Assembly: GCF_002868715.1 (NCBI RefSeq)
Contig: NZ_PKLZ01000003.1
Location: forward strand, 434,001 to 498,000
Origin: Kineobactrum sediminis
Lineage (GTDB): Bacteria > Pseudomonadota > Gammaproteobacteria > Pseudomonadales > Halieaceae
Direction: 5' to 3'
Length of the DNA stretch: 64,000 nt
In this document: one piece after another, positions 52,458 to 63,917 of the stretch
How the letters are laid out: the number at the start of each line of letters is the position of its first letter
Position numbering within the stretch: the first letter of the stretch is position 1
Made by a program: the position numbers and the translations under genes
Notes under the pieces: generated by a model
The model's database searches: none
Seen by the model: only the letters and a program-made list of their open reading frames with translations
What the model was told of the DNA's origin: nothing

Positions 52458-53222
52458 ATGAAGACAAAATCACCGCTAACATCTAAACCTCTTCGCAATC
52501 CCGGCGAGTCCCTAGAGCTGGAGTTGCAGGACGTTCTGTACGATGGAATCCTGTACTGGGTTGTTACAACGATTGTTGTGACAGTTCTCGCTGGTATGGA
52601 GTGGTGGCGCTGGTATGCGCAAATACCGCCTTCGCCGAAAGTCATGACAGGCTTTGCGTTTCTACTAGCCTCTTACTCGGCATGGAGAGTTGCTAAGTCC
52701 TGGCGCCATATAAAGAACCTGAAGCTGGGCCTTGCTGGCGAGAAGGCGGTTGGGCAGTTTTTAGAGCGGCTTCGTGAGCATGGCGCCAAAGTTTTCCATG
52801 ACATCCCCGGTGATAAATTTAATCTCGACCATGTGGTCATTCATCGTTCGGGAATTTATGTTGTTGAAACAAAGACATGGTCTAAACCTGATCGGGGCGA
52901 AGCGAAGTTAGTTTTCGATGGTGAGCGCGTTCTTAAAAACGGGAAAGAAATGGACAGAAATGGTGTTGCGCAAGTAGCGGCTGGAAGCCGTTGGTTAGCG
53001 GAACTGTTGAAGGAATCAACCGGGCGTGTTTTATCTGTGCGGCCAGTTTTGGTCTATCCCGGATGGTTCATACAACCAACGGCTGAAGCGAAGTCGAGCA
53101 AGGTGTGGGTTTTGAATCCAAAGGTTTTGCCTGCGTTTATTAATAATAGCCGGGAAACGCTAACTCCCGAAGATGTCCACCTCTGTTCCTATCACCTCAC
53201 TAAATACATCCAGGGGATGTGA
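52458..53222 (+). CDS. Membrane-anchored NERD-domain (nuclease-related) protein
   Basis: A 254-residue protein. Two N-terminal hydrophobic segments (about 35-51 and 62-78) are followed by a NERD domain: GLAGEKAVGQFLERL (Glu), FNLDHVVIHRSGIYVVETKTWS (Asp-x(n)-ETK, the PD-(D/E)xK-like core, residues about 115-140), and LNPKVLPAFINN. NERD proteins are predicted nucleases linked to DNA processing or defence; the membrane anchor is common. The last gene of the island; 72 bp on, the core gene dbpA ends convergently. Confidence 0.88.
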   Translation: MKTKSPLTSKPLRNPGESLELELQDVLYDGILYWVVTTIVVTVLAGMEWWRWYAQIPPSPKVMTGFAFLLASYSAWRVAKSWRHIKNLKLGLAGEKAVGQFLERLREHGAKVFHDIPGDKFNLDHVVIHRSGIYVVETKTWSKPDRGEAKLVFDGERVLKNGKEMDRNGVAQVAAGSRWLAELLKESTGRVLSVRPVLVYPGWFIQPTAEAKSSKVWVLNPKVLPAFINNSRETLTPEDVHLCSYHLTKYIQGM

Positions 53223-53294
53223 GAAAACGCATCAGCTTTTCTGGCGAGCGGTCTCTCAGTGCTCAGCCAAATCTGGAGTACAGCGTCAATAAAA

Positions 53295-54674
53295 CTACCC
53301 CAAAACCCTTACCCTGAAATTCCGCCCCTTCATCTTCCCCTGCCCAAGCTTCGCCAGCGCCGTATTCGCCTCACTGCGGCGCACCGCCACAAACGACCAG
53401 TTGTCGTTCACCTGGATCTTGCCCACATCGCTGCCGGCGATGCCGTCGTCGCCGGTGAGGGCGCCGAGGATGTCGCCGGGGCGTACTTTCTGTTTCTTGC
53501 CGCCGTCTACCTGCAGGGTCACCATGGGCGGTTTGTAGCCGGGCTTGGTGAGCAGGTTCATTGGCGGCAGGGGGGCGGGTTCTATTTTCTGGTTCAGCAG
53601 TTTTTCAAGCTGGGGCACCTTGTGGCTTTCTTTGTCGCTGTACAGGGTGCAGGCAATGCCCTTGCTGCCGGCGCGGCCGGTGCGGCCGATGCGGTGTACG
53701 TGTACTTCCAGGTCCCGGGGGATGTGGAAGTTGATCACCGCATCCAGGGCGTCGATGTCCAGCCCGCGGGCGGCCACGTCGGTGGCTACCAGTACGGAAA
53801 CACTCTTGCTGGCGAAGCGCACCAGGGTCTGGTCGCGGTCTTTTTGTTCCAGGTCACCGTGCAGGGCGAGTACGCTGAAGCCGTGGCGTTGCAGTTCGCC
53901 GGCCACGTCCTGGCACTCGGCGCGGGTGTTGCAGAAGATCACCGCGGACTCGGGCCGGTGTTGCAGCAACAGCAGGCGCAGGGCTTTCATGCGGTCCGCG
54001 TCGTCCACCTTGTGGAATACCTGCTCGATGCTGGCGTTGTCGTGGATGGATTCCACCTCTACCCGCACCGGGTCCTGCATAACCCGCCCGGCGATGGCCT
54101 GGATGCGGCCGGGGAAGGTGGCGCTGAACAGCAGGGTCTGGCGATGGGCGGGTACGTGTTCGAGGATGGCGTCCAGCGAGGGCTGGAAGCCCATGTCCAG
54201 CATGCGGTCCGCCTCGTCCAGCACCAGGGTGTTCACGTGTTCGAGCTTGAGCGTGCCCTTGCCCAGGTGTTCTTCAATGCGCCCGGGGGTGCCCACGATG
54301 ATATGCGCGCCGTGTTCCAGCGAGCCGATCTGCGGACCCAGGGGCATGCCGCCGCACAGGGTTAATACCTTGACGTTTTCCACGCCCCGGGCCAGGCGGC
54401 GGATTTCCTTGGCCACCTGGTCCGCCAGTTCCCGGGTGGGGCACAGCACCAGGGCCTGGATGGCGTAGTGCTTTACATTGAGTTTGTGCAGCAGGCCCAG
54501 GCCGAAGGCCGCGGTCTTGCCGGAGCCGGTCTTGCCCTGGCCGATCACATCCTGGCCGGCCAGGATGGGCGGCAGGCTTTTGGCCTGGATGGGGGTCATG
54601 CTGTGGTAACCCAGTGTTGCCAGGTTGGCCAGCAGGCCTGCCTGCAGGCCCAGGGAATCAAATTGCGTGGTCAA
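53295..54674 (-). CDS. dbpA: ATP-dependent RNA helicase DbpA
   Basis: A 459-residue DEAD-box helicase. The start is TTG at 54674 (reads TTG ACC ACG CAA), with AGGA 7 nt upstream and no nearby ATG in frame. Motifs: TPIQAKSLPPIL (Q motif), GKTGSGKTAA (I), CPTRELADQ (Ia), VLDEADRMLD (II), SATFP (III), ATDVAARGLDI (V), HRIGRTGRAGSKG (VI). The C-terminal RNA-binding domain (KVRPGDILGALTGDDGIAGSDVGKI) that targets 23S rRNA hairpin 92 is complete. Works in 50S subunit assembly. Confidence 0.96.
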   Translation of the reverse strand: MTTQFDSLGLQAGLLANLATLGYHSMTPIQAKSLPPILAGQDVIGQGKTGSGKTAAFGLGLLHKLNVKHYAIQALVLCPTRELADQVAKEIRRLARGVENVKVLTLCGGMPLGPQIGSLEHGAHIIVGTPGRIEEHLGKGTLKLEHVNTLVLDEADRMLDMGFQPSLDAILEHVPAHRQTLLFSATFPGRIQAIAGRVMQDPVRVEVESIHDNASIEQVFHKVDDADRMKALRLLLLQHRPESAVIFCNTRAECQDVAGELQRHGFSVLALHGDLEQKDRDQTLVRFASKSVSVLVATDVAARGLDIDALDAVINFHIPRDLEVHVHRIGRTGRAGSKGIACTLYSDKESHKVPQLEKLLNQKIEPAPLPPMNLLTKPGYKPPMVTLQVDGGKKQKVRPGDILGALTGDDGIAGSDVGKIQVNDNWSFVAVRRSEANTALAKLGQGKMKGRNFRVRVLG

Positions 54675-54715
54675 GGTGCTGTCCTTTAATGCGGGTGTTT
54701 GCGCGTTGCGTGGGT

Positions 54716-56611
54716 TCAGCCCTGGTGAGGGCGGTACCAGATGGGCGAAGTATACGCGCGTTCCTGCAGGGTGGGGGGAACATCCGGTGATAACGGCAGC
54801 CTATTGCGCAGGCTGTCCCAGGTGCTCCAGCGACAGGTGGGGTTCTCCAGCACCCGCACGTAGTAGAACGCGCGCTGGCTTGCGGAGAAGTCGGGGTCGC
54901 GCCAGGCGGTGCCCAGCTGGACGTCGCCCTTCTCGCGGTCGAAGTCGCAGGTGGCCAGGTCAACGCCGGCGCCGTTGTCCGGGCAGCGATGGGTGTCCGG
55001 GTCGGGCCGCAGGCCGTCGGCGCAGGCAACGTCGTAAACCTGCTCGCGCTTTTCGCCATCCTCCACCCAGCCCTTGATGATCTGGATGCGTTGCAGCCAG
55101 GCACTTGCGGGGTCCTTGGCGGCCCAGACCAGGAAGGCGGGTGCCTGTTCGGGTGAGGATGCGATGGGCAGTTCACTGCCCATGGGCACGCCATCCTGGT
55201 AGGCGCGCATTACCCAGTCGTGGTGTTCCAGCACATCGTCGGGCCAGTTCCAGCCGCCGAAAAAGCGCACGCCGATACGGGGGCCGGTGGTGCCGAAGGC
55301 CTCGCGGCGTGCCAGCGCATCGTATATGTCCTCGCGGGTATTGCTCTCGGCCCATACGCCGGCCAGCCCGGATGCACTGTACTTGATGTGTTGCTTGTTG
55401 ATGAAACTGCCTTTGCGCCGGCTCTCGGGGGTGCCGTCGGCGGTGCCTATCTTGCCGTGGTAGTTGTCTTCCTCGGCCTGGGACGCCGCGTTGTGACTGT
55501 CGGTGGCGGCGATCACCCCGAAGCGGTAGGGGTTGAAGCCCTGGTTTTCTTCCAGCAGCAGGCCGGTTAACCAGGCGTCGCGAATATAACTCCCGGCCGC
55601 TTTACCTACCGTGCCGGTGCCTCCCAGCAGGTCTTCCAGGATCTCGAAGCTGGCCCATTCGTCATTCGGCGACAGCAGGGGATGGGTTTCCGAAGTGCCC
55701 TTGATCTGGGCGATCTCCGCCAGCGGTTCATTGCGCTGCCTCAGCTCGGCGTAGCCGGCATCCAGCGGTTCGCCGCCCAGCGCTTCCGTGGCGGGGAACA
55801 TCAGGCCGTCGCTGAGGTTCGAGTTGTGGGGGATCGCCATGGACTCAATGCCCTGCTCGCGCTGCTGGTCCATCCACGTCCACAGTTGCCGGGGCTCTAC
55901 ACTGTCGAAGCTGGAGAAGGGTTGCGCCGGCACCTCGTTACCCCGGAACAGCACGTTGCGATGCAGGTTGATTCCGCTCATGGCGCCCGAGGAGGTCCAC
56001 TCGTAGCCCACCAGGGTGGTGAACTCCCCGGGCTGGTAGAACTGGTCCGCCACCCGCACGTACTCCTGCCAGATGGCGTGGCGCAGCTTCGGGTCCACCA
56101 GTTCCGGCAGGGGTTTACCGGCGCCCATGGTCATCAGTATCTCCAGCAGCGCGGGCTGGCTCTGCTCGGGATTGTCCGAGCGCAGCTGGCGGGCGAGGGC
56201 CAGTTTGCCGAGCTCGCTGTCGGGGTCCAGCATGCGCGGCAGTATGCCCATGTATTCCGAGTGATCGGTGACCGCGATGAAGTCCAAAGGCTGGCTGAGC
56301 TGCAGCCGTGCGCCGGTGGCGTGTTCAATCGCTTCCCCGCGCGCGAAGCGGTAGGCATCCCGCGGCGTGTTGCGGACATTGAGCATGAACGCATCCGGGG
56401 AGTTCATGGTGTGGACGTGCAGCTCGCCAAAATAGGCCTGTTTCAGCGGGTCCCTGTGCACGCTAACGTCAAGCCACGGCGCCGGCTCCTGCCAGGAGTC
56501 AGTGGTCGCTGCCTGGGTGGTGTTTTGCTGCTGGCCGGGATCCTGTTCGCTGCAGCCGTTGAGCAGCGTGATTATCGCGGCCAGGGCGATAGCGTTGAGG
56601 GCGAATTTCAT
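54716..56611 (-). CDS. DUF3604-domain lipoprotein
   Basis: A 631-residue protein with a lipoprotein signal (LLNGC lipobox, Cys20). It contains the DUF3604 hallmarks: GELHVHTMNSPDAFM (about 63-77), DFIAVTDHSEYMG, LVGYEWTSSG, HNSNLSDGLMFP and ATDSHNAASQAEED, i.e. a PHP-like metal-binding pattern rich in His and Asp. The fold suggests phosphoesterase-like hydrolysis at the cell envelope; substrate unknown. Very common in marine Halieaceae-type genomes in TonB-receptor neighbourhoods, consistent with the genes upstream. It follows the MBL-fold gene by 79 bp on the same strand. Confidence 0.9.
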   Translation of the reverse strand: MKFALNAIALAAIITLLNGCSEQDPGQQQNTTQAATTDSWQEPAPWLDVSVHRDPLKQAYFGELHVHTMNSPDAFMLNVRNTPRDAYRFARGEAIEHATGARLQLSQPLDFIAVTDHSEYMGILPRMLDPDSELGKLALARQLRSDNPEQSQPALLEILMTMGAGKPLPELVDPKLRHAIWQEYVRVADQFYQPGEFTTLVGYEWTSSGAMSGINLHRNVLFRGNEVPAQPFSSFDSVEPRQLWTWMDQQREQGIESMAIPHNSNLSDGLMFPATEALGGEPLDAGYAELRQRNEPLAEIAQIKGTSETHPLLSPNDEWASFEILEDLLGGTGTVGKAAGSYIRDAWLTGLLLEENQGFNPYRFGVIAATDSHNAASQAEEDNYHGKIGTADGTPESRRKGSFINKQHIKYSASGLAGVWAESNTREDIYDALARREAFGTTGPRIGVRFFGGWNWPDDVLEHHDWVMRAYQDGVPMGSELPIASSPEQAPAFLVWAAKDPASAWLQRIQIIKGWVEDGEKREQVYDVACADGLRPDPDTHRCPDNGAGVDLATCDFDREKGDVQLGTAWRDPDFSASQRAFYYVRVLENPTCRWSTWDSLRNRLPLSPDVPPTLQERAYTSPIWYRPHQG

Positions 56612-56690
56612 GACGGTAATCTTCCCGGGGCTGGTGAGTGCACTGTACCTCTGGGGCGAGGTAATCAGGAGGGTATAGATACTACGCTGT

Positions 56691-58175
56691 TTATTGCAAA
56701 GCTGTTTGTTGCAAAGCCTGGAGCCGCCATTTCAATTCCACCAGGTGCGAGAGGTACACATTGATCTCCTGCAGCGGCAGGCCGGGCTGGATGCGGCGCG
56801 AGTAGGTGTCGATGCCCAGTTGCAGCACCGCCGCATTGTCCGGCTCGGTATGGAGCGCCCAGTCGGCCAGGTGGCTGGCGAGCACAGGGTCGGTGTCCAG
56901 CAGCTCCCGGGCGTGTTCCACCAGCCCGTCGACGCCCCCGGCAAGCTCCATGATAACCCGGCCCTGCTGCTGGCGTGATGCCGGGGCCCAGTGCGAGGGA
57001 ATGCCGTCCCACCAGCCACTGTATTCACGCACCACCATTCTGGCGATGTCCGCCACCGTATTGTAATAGGTGTCCAGCTGCGGATGGTTCTGCAGTTCGG
57101 CGGGGAGGGTGACGGAGGCCACCACCTGGTCCTGGCGCATGCCGGCATTGAGGCCGTCAATGACCTGGCTGCTGATGGCTTCGAAAGCGCTGGCCACAAC
57201 ATCCAGCTTGTTCTGTATTTCGGCGGCCTCGGTCATTGCCGGGCCGTGCATGGGCAGCAGGAGCCCGGGCTCCAGCGCGGCCATTTCCCGCAGGGCATCC
57301 GCCCATTCCTGCACGTAGCGCTGGCGGCGCTTGCCGTTGCCCGCATTGGGCAGGAACGGCTGGTGCAGGTCGCCGGTCACCACCACATCGCGGGAGGGCA
57401 CATGCACCCAGACATGGTCAGCGGTTTCACCGCGGGCATGGTTCAGCACGAAGTCCTCGCCGCCGATGGTCAGCGTGGTGTGGTCGCGGAAGGTTTCCGT
57501 GGGCGCGTAGACATCGTCCCAGCTGCGGGGTACATCGCGCGGGTCCTGGCTGTTGAGTTGGGCGTTGGCGTAATCCGCCAGGCGGATATCCAGCCCCATT
57601 TCCTGCAGGAAACGCTCCTCGGCAATAATGCGGGGGGATTCACCGGCTTCAATCAGCGCCCAGGTGCCGTAGGCGTGGTCCAGGTGGTGGTGGCTGTAGA
57701 TGATGGTGTGCACCGGCTTGTCACTGAGTTGGCGCAGGGTGTCCACCAGCGCGGGGCCCGCGGGCGCGTAACCGGTATCCACCAGCACTAGCCCCTCGCT
57801 GGTTTCAAACACGGCGATGTTCACCCATGGCAGGCGCAGGAACCAGGTGCCGTCCCCGTGGGTTTCCACCCGCAGCTTGTCGCGGGCATCCGCGATTGCC
57901 GCCGGGTCAGTGCGGCTGGCCATGCGGTTGGCAATAGCGTAGGAGACATCGCCGCCGAAGCCCGCGTGCTCGCTGGCCAGCATTGCCCGCACTATATGGC
58001 CGTGCTCGCGCATGACTTCATCGCGTAACTCGAAACGCTGCACAGTCTCGGGCTTCGCCTGCGGTTCCGGCGCCGTATTCGCGTGGATACTGGTGCTCGT
58101 CATCAGTCCGGCGAGCAGTGCCATGGCAACAGCGGGCCGGAAAAAGCCCGAGTGCGGGTGGTGGTTCGTCTTCAT
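56691..58175 (-). CDS. Exported MBL-fold hydrolase, alkylsulfatase (BDS1/SdsA)-like
   Basis: A 494-residue protein with a signal peptide (residues 1-32). The metallo-beta-lactamase motif HHHLDHAYG is at 162-170, with later His in VTGDLHQPFLPN and MHGPAM. Residues 340-490 resemble the alkyl-sulfatase dimerisation domain (EYSGWWDGIPSHWAPASRQQ) and a short C-terminal helical part. The family removes sulfate from alkyl sulfates or hydrolyses similar esters in the periplasm. The gene is divergent from tetR with a shared operator-like palindrome in between. Confidence 0.88.
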   Translation of the reverse strand: MKTNHHPHSGFFRPAVAMALLAGLMTSTSIHANTAPEPQAKPETVQRFELRDEVMREHGHIVRAMLASEHAGFGGDVSYAIANRMASRTDPAAIADARDKLRVETHGDGTWFLRLPWVNIAVFETSEGLVLVDTGYAPAGPALVDTLRQLSDKPVHTIIYSHHHLDHAYGTWALIEAGESPRIIAEERFLQEMGLDIRLADYANAQLNSQDPRDVPRSWDDVYAPTETFRDHTTLTIGGEDFVLNHARGETADHVWVHVPSRDVVVTGDLHQPFLPNAGNGKRRQRYVQEWADALREMAALEPGLLLPMHGPAMTEAAEIQNKLDVVASAFEAISSQVIDGLNAGMRQDQVVASVTLPAELQNHPQLDTYYNTVADIARMVVREYSGWWDGIPSHWAPASRQQQGRVIMELAGGVDGLVEHARELLDTDPVLASHLADWALHTEPDNAAVLQLGIDTYSRRIQPGLPLQEINVYLSHLVELKWRLQALQQTALQ

Positions 58176-58294
58176 GGTTCGGGTTCCTGGTTGGTGTTAA
58201 AAACAGCTCGATTTCAACGCATTGGTGCGGGCAGCGGGCGAGTCATTTCCGGTGTCGGTGTGCAGGCAAGGCGACGCTGAATTAGACATTATTA

Positions 58295-58306
58295 AATCAA
58301 TTGATT
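58295..58306. promoter_or_regulatory. TetR operator candidate 1 (AATCAATTGATT)
   Basis: A perfect 12-bp palindrome between the divergent MBL-fold hydrolase and tetR genes. The same palindrome occurs before the TonB-receptor gene; an extra flanking G is also shared when this copy is read on the opposite strand (GAATCAATTGATT). Confidence 0.7.
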
Positions 58307-58372
58307 CAATCAAGAGATCGAATAGTTTTTGCACTCGCTGGGTTATACTTGGCCCCCGGTCATCGGCAGCAT

Positions 58373-59095
58373 ATGGAGAGTCAGGCAGTGGAAGCAAAGA
58401 GGCAGGCCGTCAGGAAAAAGCCGGTCAGGCGCGGCGAGGCCCGGGACAGGCTGCTTGCGGCTGCCAGGGACAAAATCATTGAGCAGGGACTGGAGGGGGT
58501 CTCCATCCGTGCCATCAATGCCGCTGCCGGCGTCAGCCCCGGTATTCTCCACTACCACTTCGGCAGCCTCGAGGAGCTGGTGCTGGAACTGCTTGGGCGC
58601 TTCATGGACCCCATGATGAGGGAGCGGGAAGACCTTCTCAGGGCCCTGAAGGCCGGTGGTCATTCCCCCACCATCCGGGAGATCGCGGAAATACTGGTAA
58701 TGCCCGTGGCCAGGCTGGCCCTGGAGCACGGTGAAGACGGCTATGGCCACGTATGTCTGCTTGCCCGACTCTACGCGGATCGGGCGCCTTTGCTGGAAGA
58801 GGCCAATATGCGCTGGGCATCGCGTTTCAATTCGGCGCTGTTTGAACAGCTGCAGCTCGCCAATCCCGAACTTCATGACCCGGAGATCGCCCTGCGCCTG
58901 GATCTGGCCGGGCAGGTGCTGCTGCGGGGTCTGTCGGCGTTACATCAGCCGCCCGTGCCCTGGCTGGAGCAACGCGGCGTGGCTGCGGTGGAGCCCTGGC
59001 AGCAGGTTCACGTGGTGGTTGATTTTGTGGCCGCCGGTCTCGGCGCTGCCCAGGCTCAGCCAACGGGGTTTCACAAACCGCTTTCCAGGTTTTGA
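58373..59095 (+). CDS. TetR-family transcriptional regulator
   Basis: A 240-residue regulator. Start at 58373 (MESQAVEAKRQ); an upstream in-frame ATG at 58301 overlaps the operator and is unlikely. The helix-turn-helix is at residues about 20-66 (RDRLLAAARDKIIEQGLEGVSIRAINAAAGVSPGILHYHFGSLEELVLELL). The C-terminal ligand domain is typical but gives no ligand clue. Between the hydrolase and the receptor it probably represses both, acting on the palindromes at 58295-58306 and 59142-59153. Confidence 0.92.
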   Translation: MESQAVEAKRQAVRKKPVRRGEARDRLLAAARDKIIEQGLEGVSIRAINAAAGVSPGILHYHFGSLEELVLELLGRFMDPMMREREDLLRALKAGGHSPTIREIAEILVMPVARLALEHGEDGYGHVCLLARLYADRAPLLEEANMRWASRFNSALFEQLQLANPELHDPEIALRLDLAGQVLLRGLSALHQPPVPWLEQRGVAAVEPWQQVHVVVDFVAAGLGAAQAQPTGFHKPLSRF

Positions 59096-59141
59096 CCGGT
59101 GTTCTCCCGATCATTTCGGGCTTTATTACAACAGTTGATCG

Positions 59142-59153
59142 AATCAATTGATT
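59142..59153. promoter_or_regulatory. TetR operator candidate 2 (AATCAATTGATT)
   Basis: Same perfect 12-bp palindrome, about 230 bp upstream of the TonB-receptor ATG and 46 bp after tetR. TTGATC just before it (59135-59140) may be a -35 element, so a bound repressor would block the receptor promoter. Confidence 0.65.
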
Positions 59154-59383
59154 GATGAAAAATAAGGCCCCCGATGCGTCCTGCGGCGAGGCAGCGCAAA
59201 GGGGTCGGTAATCCCCTGGTACAAAAGCTCATACTGCGCGGCAATAGCGACGTGGTAACCCCCTTTTTCAGCCCCCCGGACCCACTTCCACAGACCGTTT
59301 CGCTATTCCGTTCAGTGCAAGCCTGTGAGACATTACGTTACCGTAGTAAAGAAATAGCCATAATAACCGTGGAGACGCAAGCA

Positions 59384-61699
59384 ATGCCCAGACAATTACC
59401 ACTTATGAAAGCCCTCGCGCTGGCAGTTGTCAGCATTCAGTTTGCCGAGCCGGTGGCGGCCCAGGCCGCCGCACTGGAAGAGGTGATTGTGACCGCCCAG
59501 CGGCGCGCTGAAAACCTGCAAACAGTCCCCATCTCCATTTCGGCCCTGTCGTCGGATGAGCTGGAAATGCGCTCCATTGAGAGCCTGGGTGACCTGAACG
59601 CCGTCGCGCCCAATGTCATGTTTCGCCAGAATCCCGGTGCCCGACTGGTTTCCACCGTCGCCATACGTGGCAGTGTCACCGGCCAGCCCGCCATCTGGAT
59701 GGATTCGCCCGTAGGCCTGTATCTCAACGGGATCTACCTGGGTAAAACCCAGGGCTCCGTATTTGACGTGGTGGACATCGAGCGCGTGGAAGTGCTTCGT
59801 GGCCCCCAGGGCACCCTGTTCGGCCGCAATACCGAAGGCGGTGCGATCAACTTCATTACCCGGCGCCCCAGCGGGGAGTTCGGCGGTTCCGCCCAGGTTG
59901 AGGCCGGCAATTTCGACCGCCGCGTTGGCCGGGTAAATCTCGACCTGCCACAAATGGGCATCGCCTCTGTCAGCCTGGGTGCACGCAAGGAGCGGGCCGA
60001 CGGCTGGGCGCGAAACCTGACCGGCCCCGACATGGGTTCCGTTGACACCGAAGCCTTCAGGGCGTCGGTGCTGTTTGATGTGTCGGACCGCGTCACGGCG
60101 CTGTATGATTTTGATTATTCCAATACGGACCAGACTCCCGCACCCTCCAGCCTGTTCTCGCTGGAAGGCTGGGCCGGCACCTTCCCCAGTGTGTTTGGGG
60201 ACTTCCTGGGCACTGCAATCCAGGAAGCGGCCCGCCCCTACGTTACCACCAGCCGCCCCGATGTCGTCAGCACCAATAGCGTGGAAGGGCAGGGTACGCT
60301 GTACGAGCGCAGCCTAGGGCGCTCCCACGCCCTGACCCTGGAGGCGGAGATCAATGAAAACCACAGCCTGAAGTACATTGGCGCCATACGCACCGTGGAT
60401 GTGGGTGACAGCCAGGATATCGACGGCATGCCACTGGACAGTATCGACGTCATCCCCGGCGTGTTCTCCTGGGGCATGGCCGCCAACTACAATCGCACCA
60501 CGGAATACGAGCAGGTCTCCCACGAACTGCAGTGGACCGCCAGCGTGGGTGCGGTCAACTGGGTCGTCGGCGCGTACTACTTCGAGGACGAGGGCGAAAC
60601 CACCGGGCGGCAGCTGTTCACCCTGTTTGGCGCCGGCCCCCAGGGTGTTAATTATTCCGCGGATACCGAAGCCTGGGCCCTGTTCACCCAGGCCGACTGG
60701 AACTTCGCGGAGCGCTGGACCGCGACTGCCGGGGTACGCTACACCGAGGAAAAGCGCAGCGGCTTCTCCCACCGCTATACGACCGACGTATTCGGTGGCG
60801 AACTGGTAACCGACCAGGGCCCCGGGCTGCTGCCTTTCACCACCTATAGCGCCACCTTTGACGACACCTCGCCCATGGGTGCGCTGGCGTTTGCGCTGAA
60901 TGACGATGTCAACCTGTATGCCAGGGTGGCCAAGGGCTTCAAGAGCGGCGGCTTCAGCTCGGAGGTTGCAGACCCCGCGGTGAGCACCCCGTTCGAACCG
61001 CAGACCTCCCTGTCCAGTGAGCTGGGCGTCAAGGCAACGATGCTGGACGGGCGGGCGCGGCTGAACGTGGCCGTGTTCAATAACGATATCTCGGACCTGC
61101 ACATCACCCAGTTGCTTCCGGGCACCACTCAATCGCTGGTCACCAACGCGGGTGAGGCGACTTACCGCGGGCTGGAGATAGAGCTGGCCCTGCAGGTGAC
61201 CGACAACTGGCGCATCTCTGGTAACTATGGCTACCTCGATACCGAGTTCGATAAATACCTGGACAACTCCTTTGCCCCGGGCCGTCCGCTGGTGGATACC
61301 GCCTCCAACCGGCTGGCGCCCTACTCGCCGGAAAATACGGCCAGTGTGCAGGTGATGGGTACGCTGTTTGAGTCCTCGCTGGGTGCGGTGGAGTTGCTGG
61401 TCGACTACAGCTACACCGACAAGATGTACCTGTATGCGGTGAACAAGGATCTCACCGCGCCGAATGCCGGCGGCAGCTACGTCAAGGGTATTGATGAGGT
61501 GCCCAGCACCCAGAACCTCAATGCGCGGTTGAGGCTGGCGGATGTGGCGGTAGGCGACGGTACCATGGATTTCTCTTTCTTCGTGCGTAACCTGACCGAC
61601 GAAGACAAGCATATCCAGATGATCGACTTCAGCATGTTCCGCAATGCGTCGTGGCAGGAGCCTCGCTCCTACGTGTTCACCGCGGCATACAACTGGTAA
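59384..61699 (+). CDS. TonB-dependent outer-membrane receptor
   Basis: A 771-residue receptor starting at MPRQLPLMKALALAV (59384, GGAG 9 nt upstream); the open frame to 59174 lies in the leader. A signal peptide ends near AQA (about residue 26). The TonB-box region EEVIVTAQRR is at about residues 30-40, the plug about 40-160 (RGSVTGQPAIW, VEVLRGPQGTLFGRNTEGGAINFITRRP) and the beta-barrel to the end, which closes with the aromatic AAYNW. It belongs to the large plug-RGPQGTLFGRN receptors that import organic molecules rather than only iron. Substrate unknown; the neighbouring hydrolase, DUF3604 lipoprotein and TetR suggest an ester or sulfate-type organic compound. Confidence 0.93.
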   Translation: MPRQLPLMKALALAVVSIQFAEPVAAQAAALEEVIVTAQRRAENLQTVPISISALSSDELEMRSIESLGDLNAVAPNVMFRQNPGARLVSTVAIRGSVTGQPAIWMDSPVGLYLNGIYLGKTQGSVFDVVDIERVEVLRGPQGTLFGRNTEGGAINFITRRPSGEFGGSAQVEAGNFDRRVGRVNLDLPQMGIASVSLGARKERADGWARNLTGPDMGSVDTEAFRASVLFDVSDRVTALYDFDYSNTDQTPAPSSLFSLEGWAGTFPSVFGDFLGTAIQEAARPYVTTSRPDVVSTNSVEGQGTLYERSLGRSHALTLEAEINENHSLKYIGAIRTVDVGDSQDIDGMPLDSIDVIPGVFSWGMAANYNRTTEYEQVSHELQWTASVGAVNWVVGAYYFEDEGETTGRQLFTLFGAGPQGVNYSADTEAWALFTQADWNFAERWTATAGVRYTEEKRSGFSHRYTTDVFGGELVTDQGPGLLPFTTYSATFDDTSPMGALAFALNDDVNLYARVAKGFKSGGFSSEVADPAVSTPFEPQTSLSSELGVKATMLDGRARLNVAVFNNDISDLHITQLLPGTTQSLVTNAGEATYRGLEIELALQVTDNWRISGNYGYLDTEFDKYLDNSFAPGRPLVDTASNRLAPYSPENTASVQVMGTLFESSLGAVELLVDYSYTDKMYLYAVNKDLTAPNAGGSYVKGIDEVPSTQNLNARLRLADVAVGDGTMDFSFFVRNLTDEDKHIQMIDFSMFRNASWQEPRSYVFTAAYNW

Positions 61700-61703
61700 A
61701 GCA

Positions 61704-61734
61704 AAAAGCCCTGCCTGCCGGTGGCGGGTAGGGC
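61704..61734 (-). terminator. Rho-independent terminator of ygiQ
   Basis: On the minus strand a GCCCTACCCGCC / GGCAGGCAGGGC stem (two G-T wobbles) with a short loop is followed by TTTTT. It lies 50 bp after the ygiQ stop, and also just after the receptor gene stop, so it may serve both convergent genes. Confidence 0.75.
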
Positions 61735-61784
61735 ATCCCTCATACTCCCGATTACACTGATTTCGCAGGCTTGGCGCGAAAAGG

Positions 61785-63917
<2,133 letters not shown>

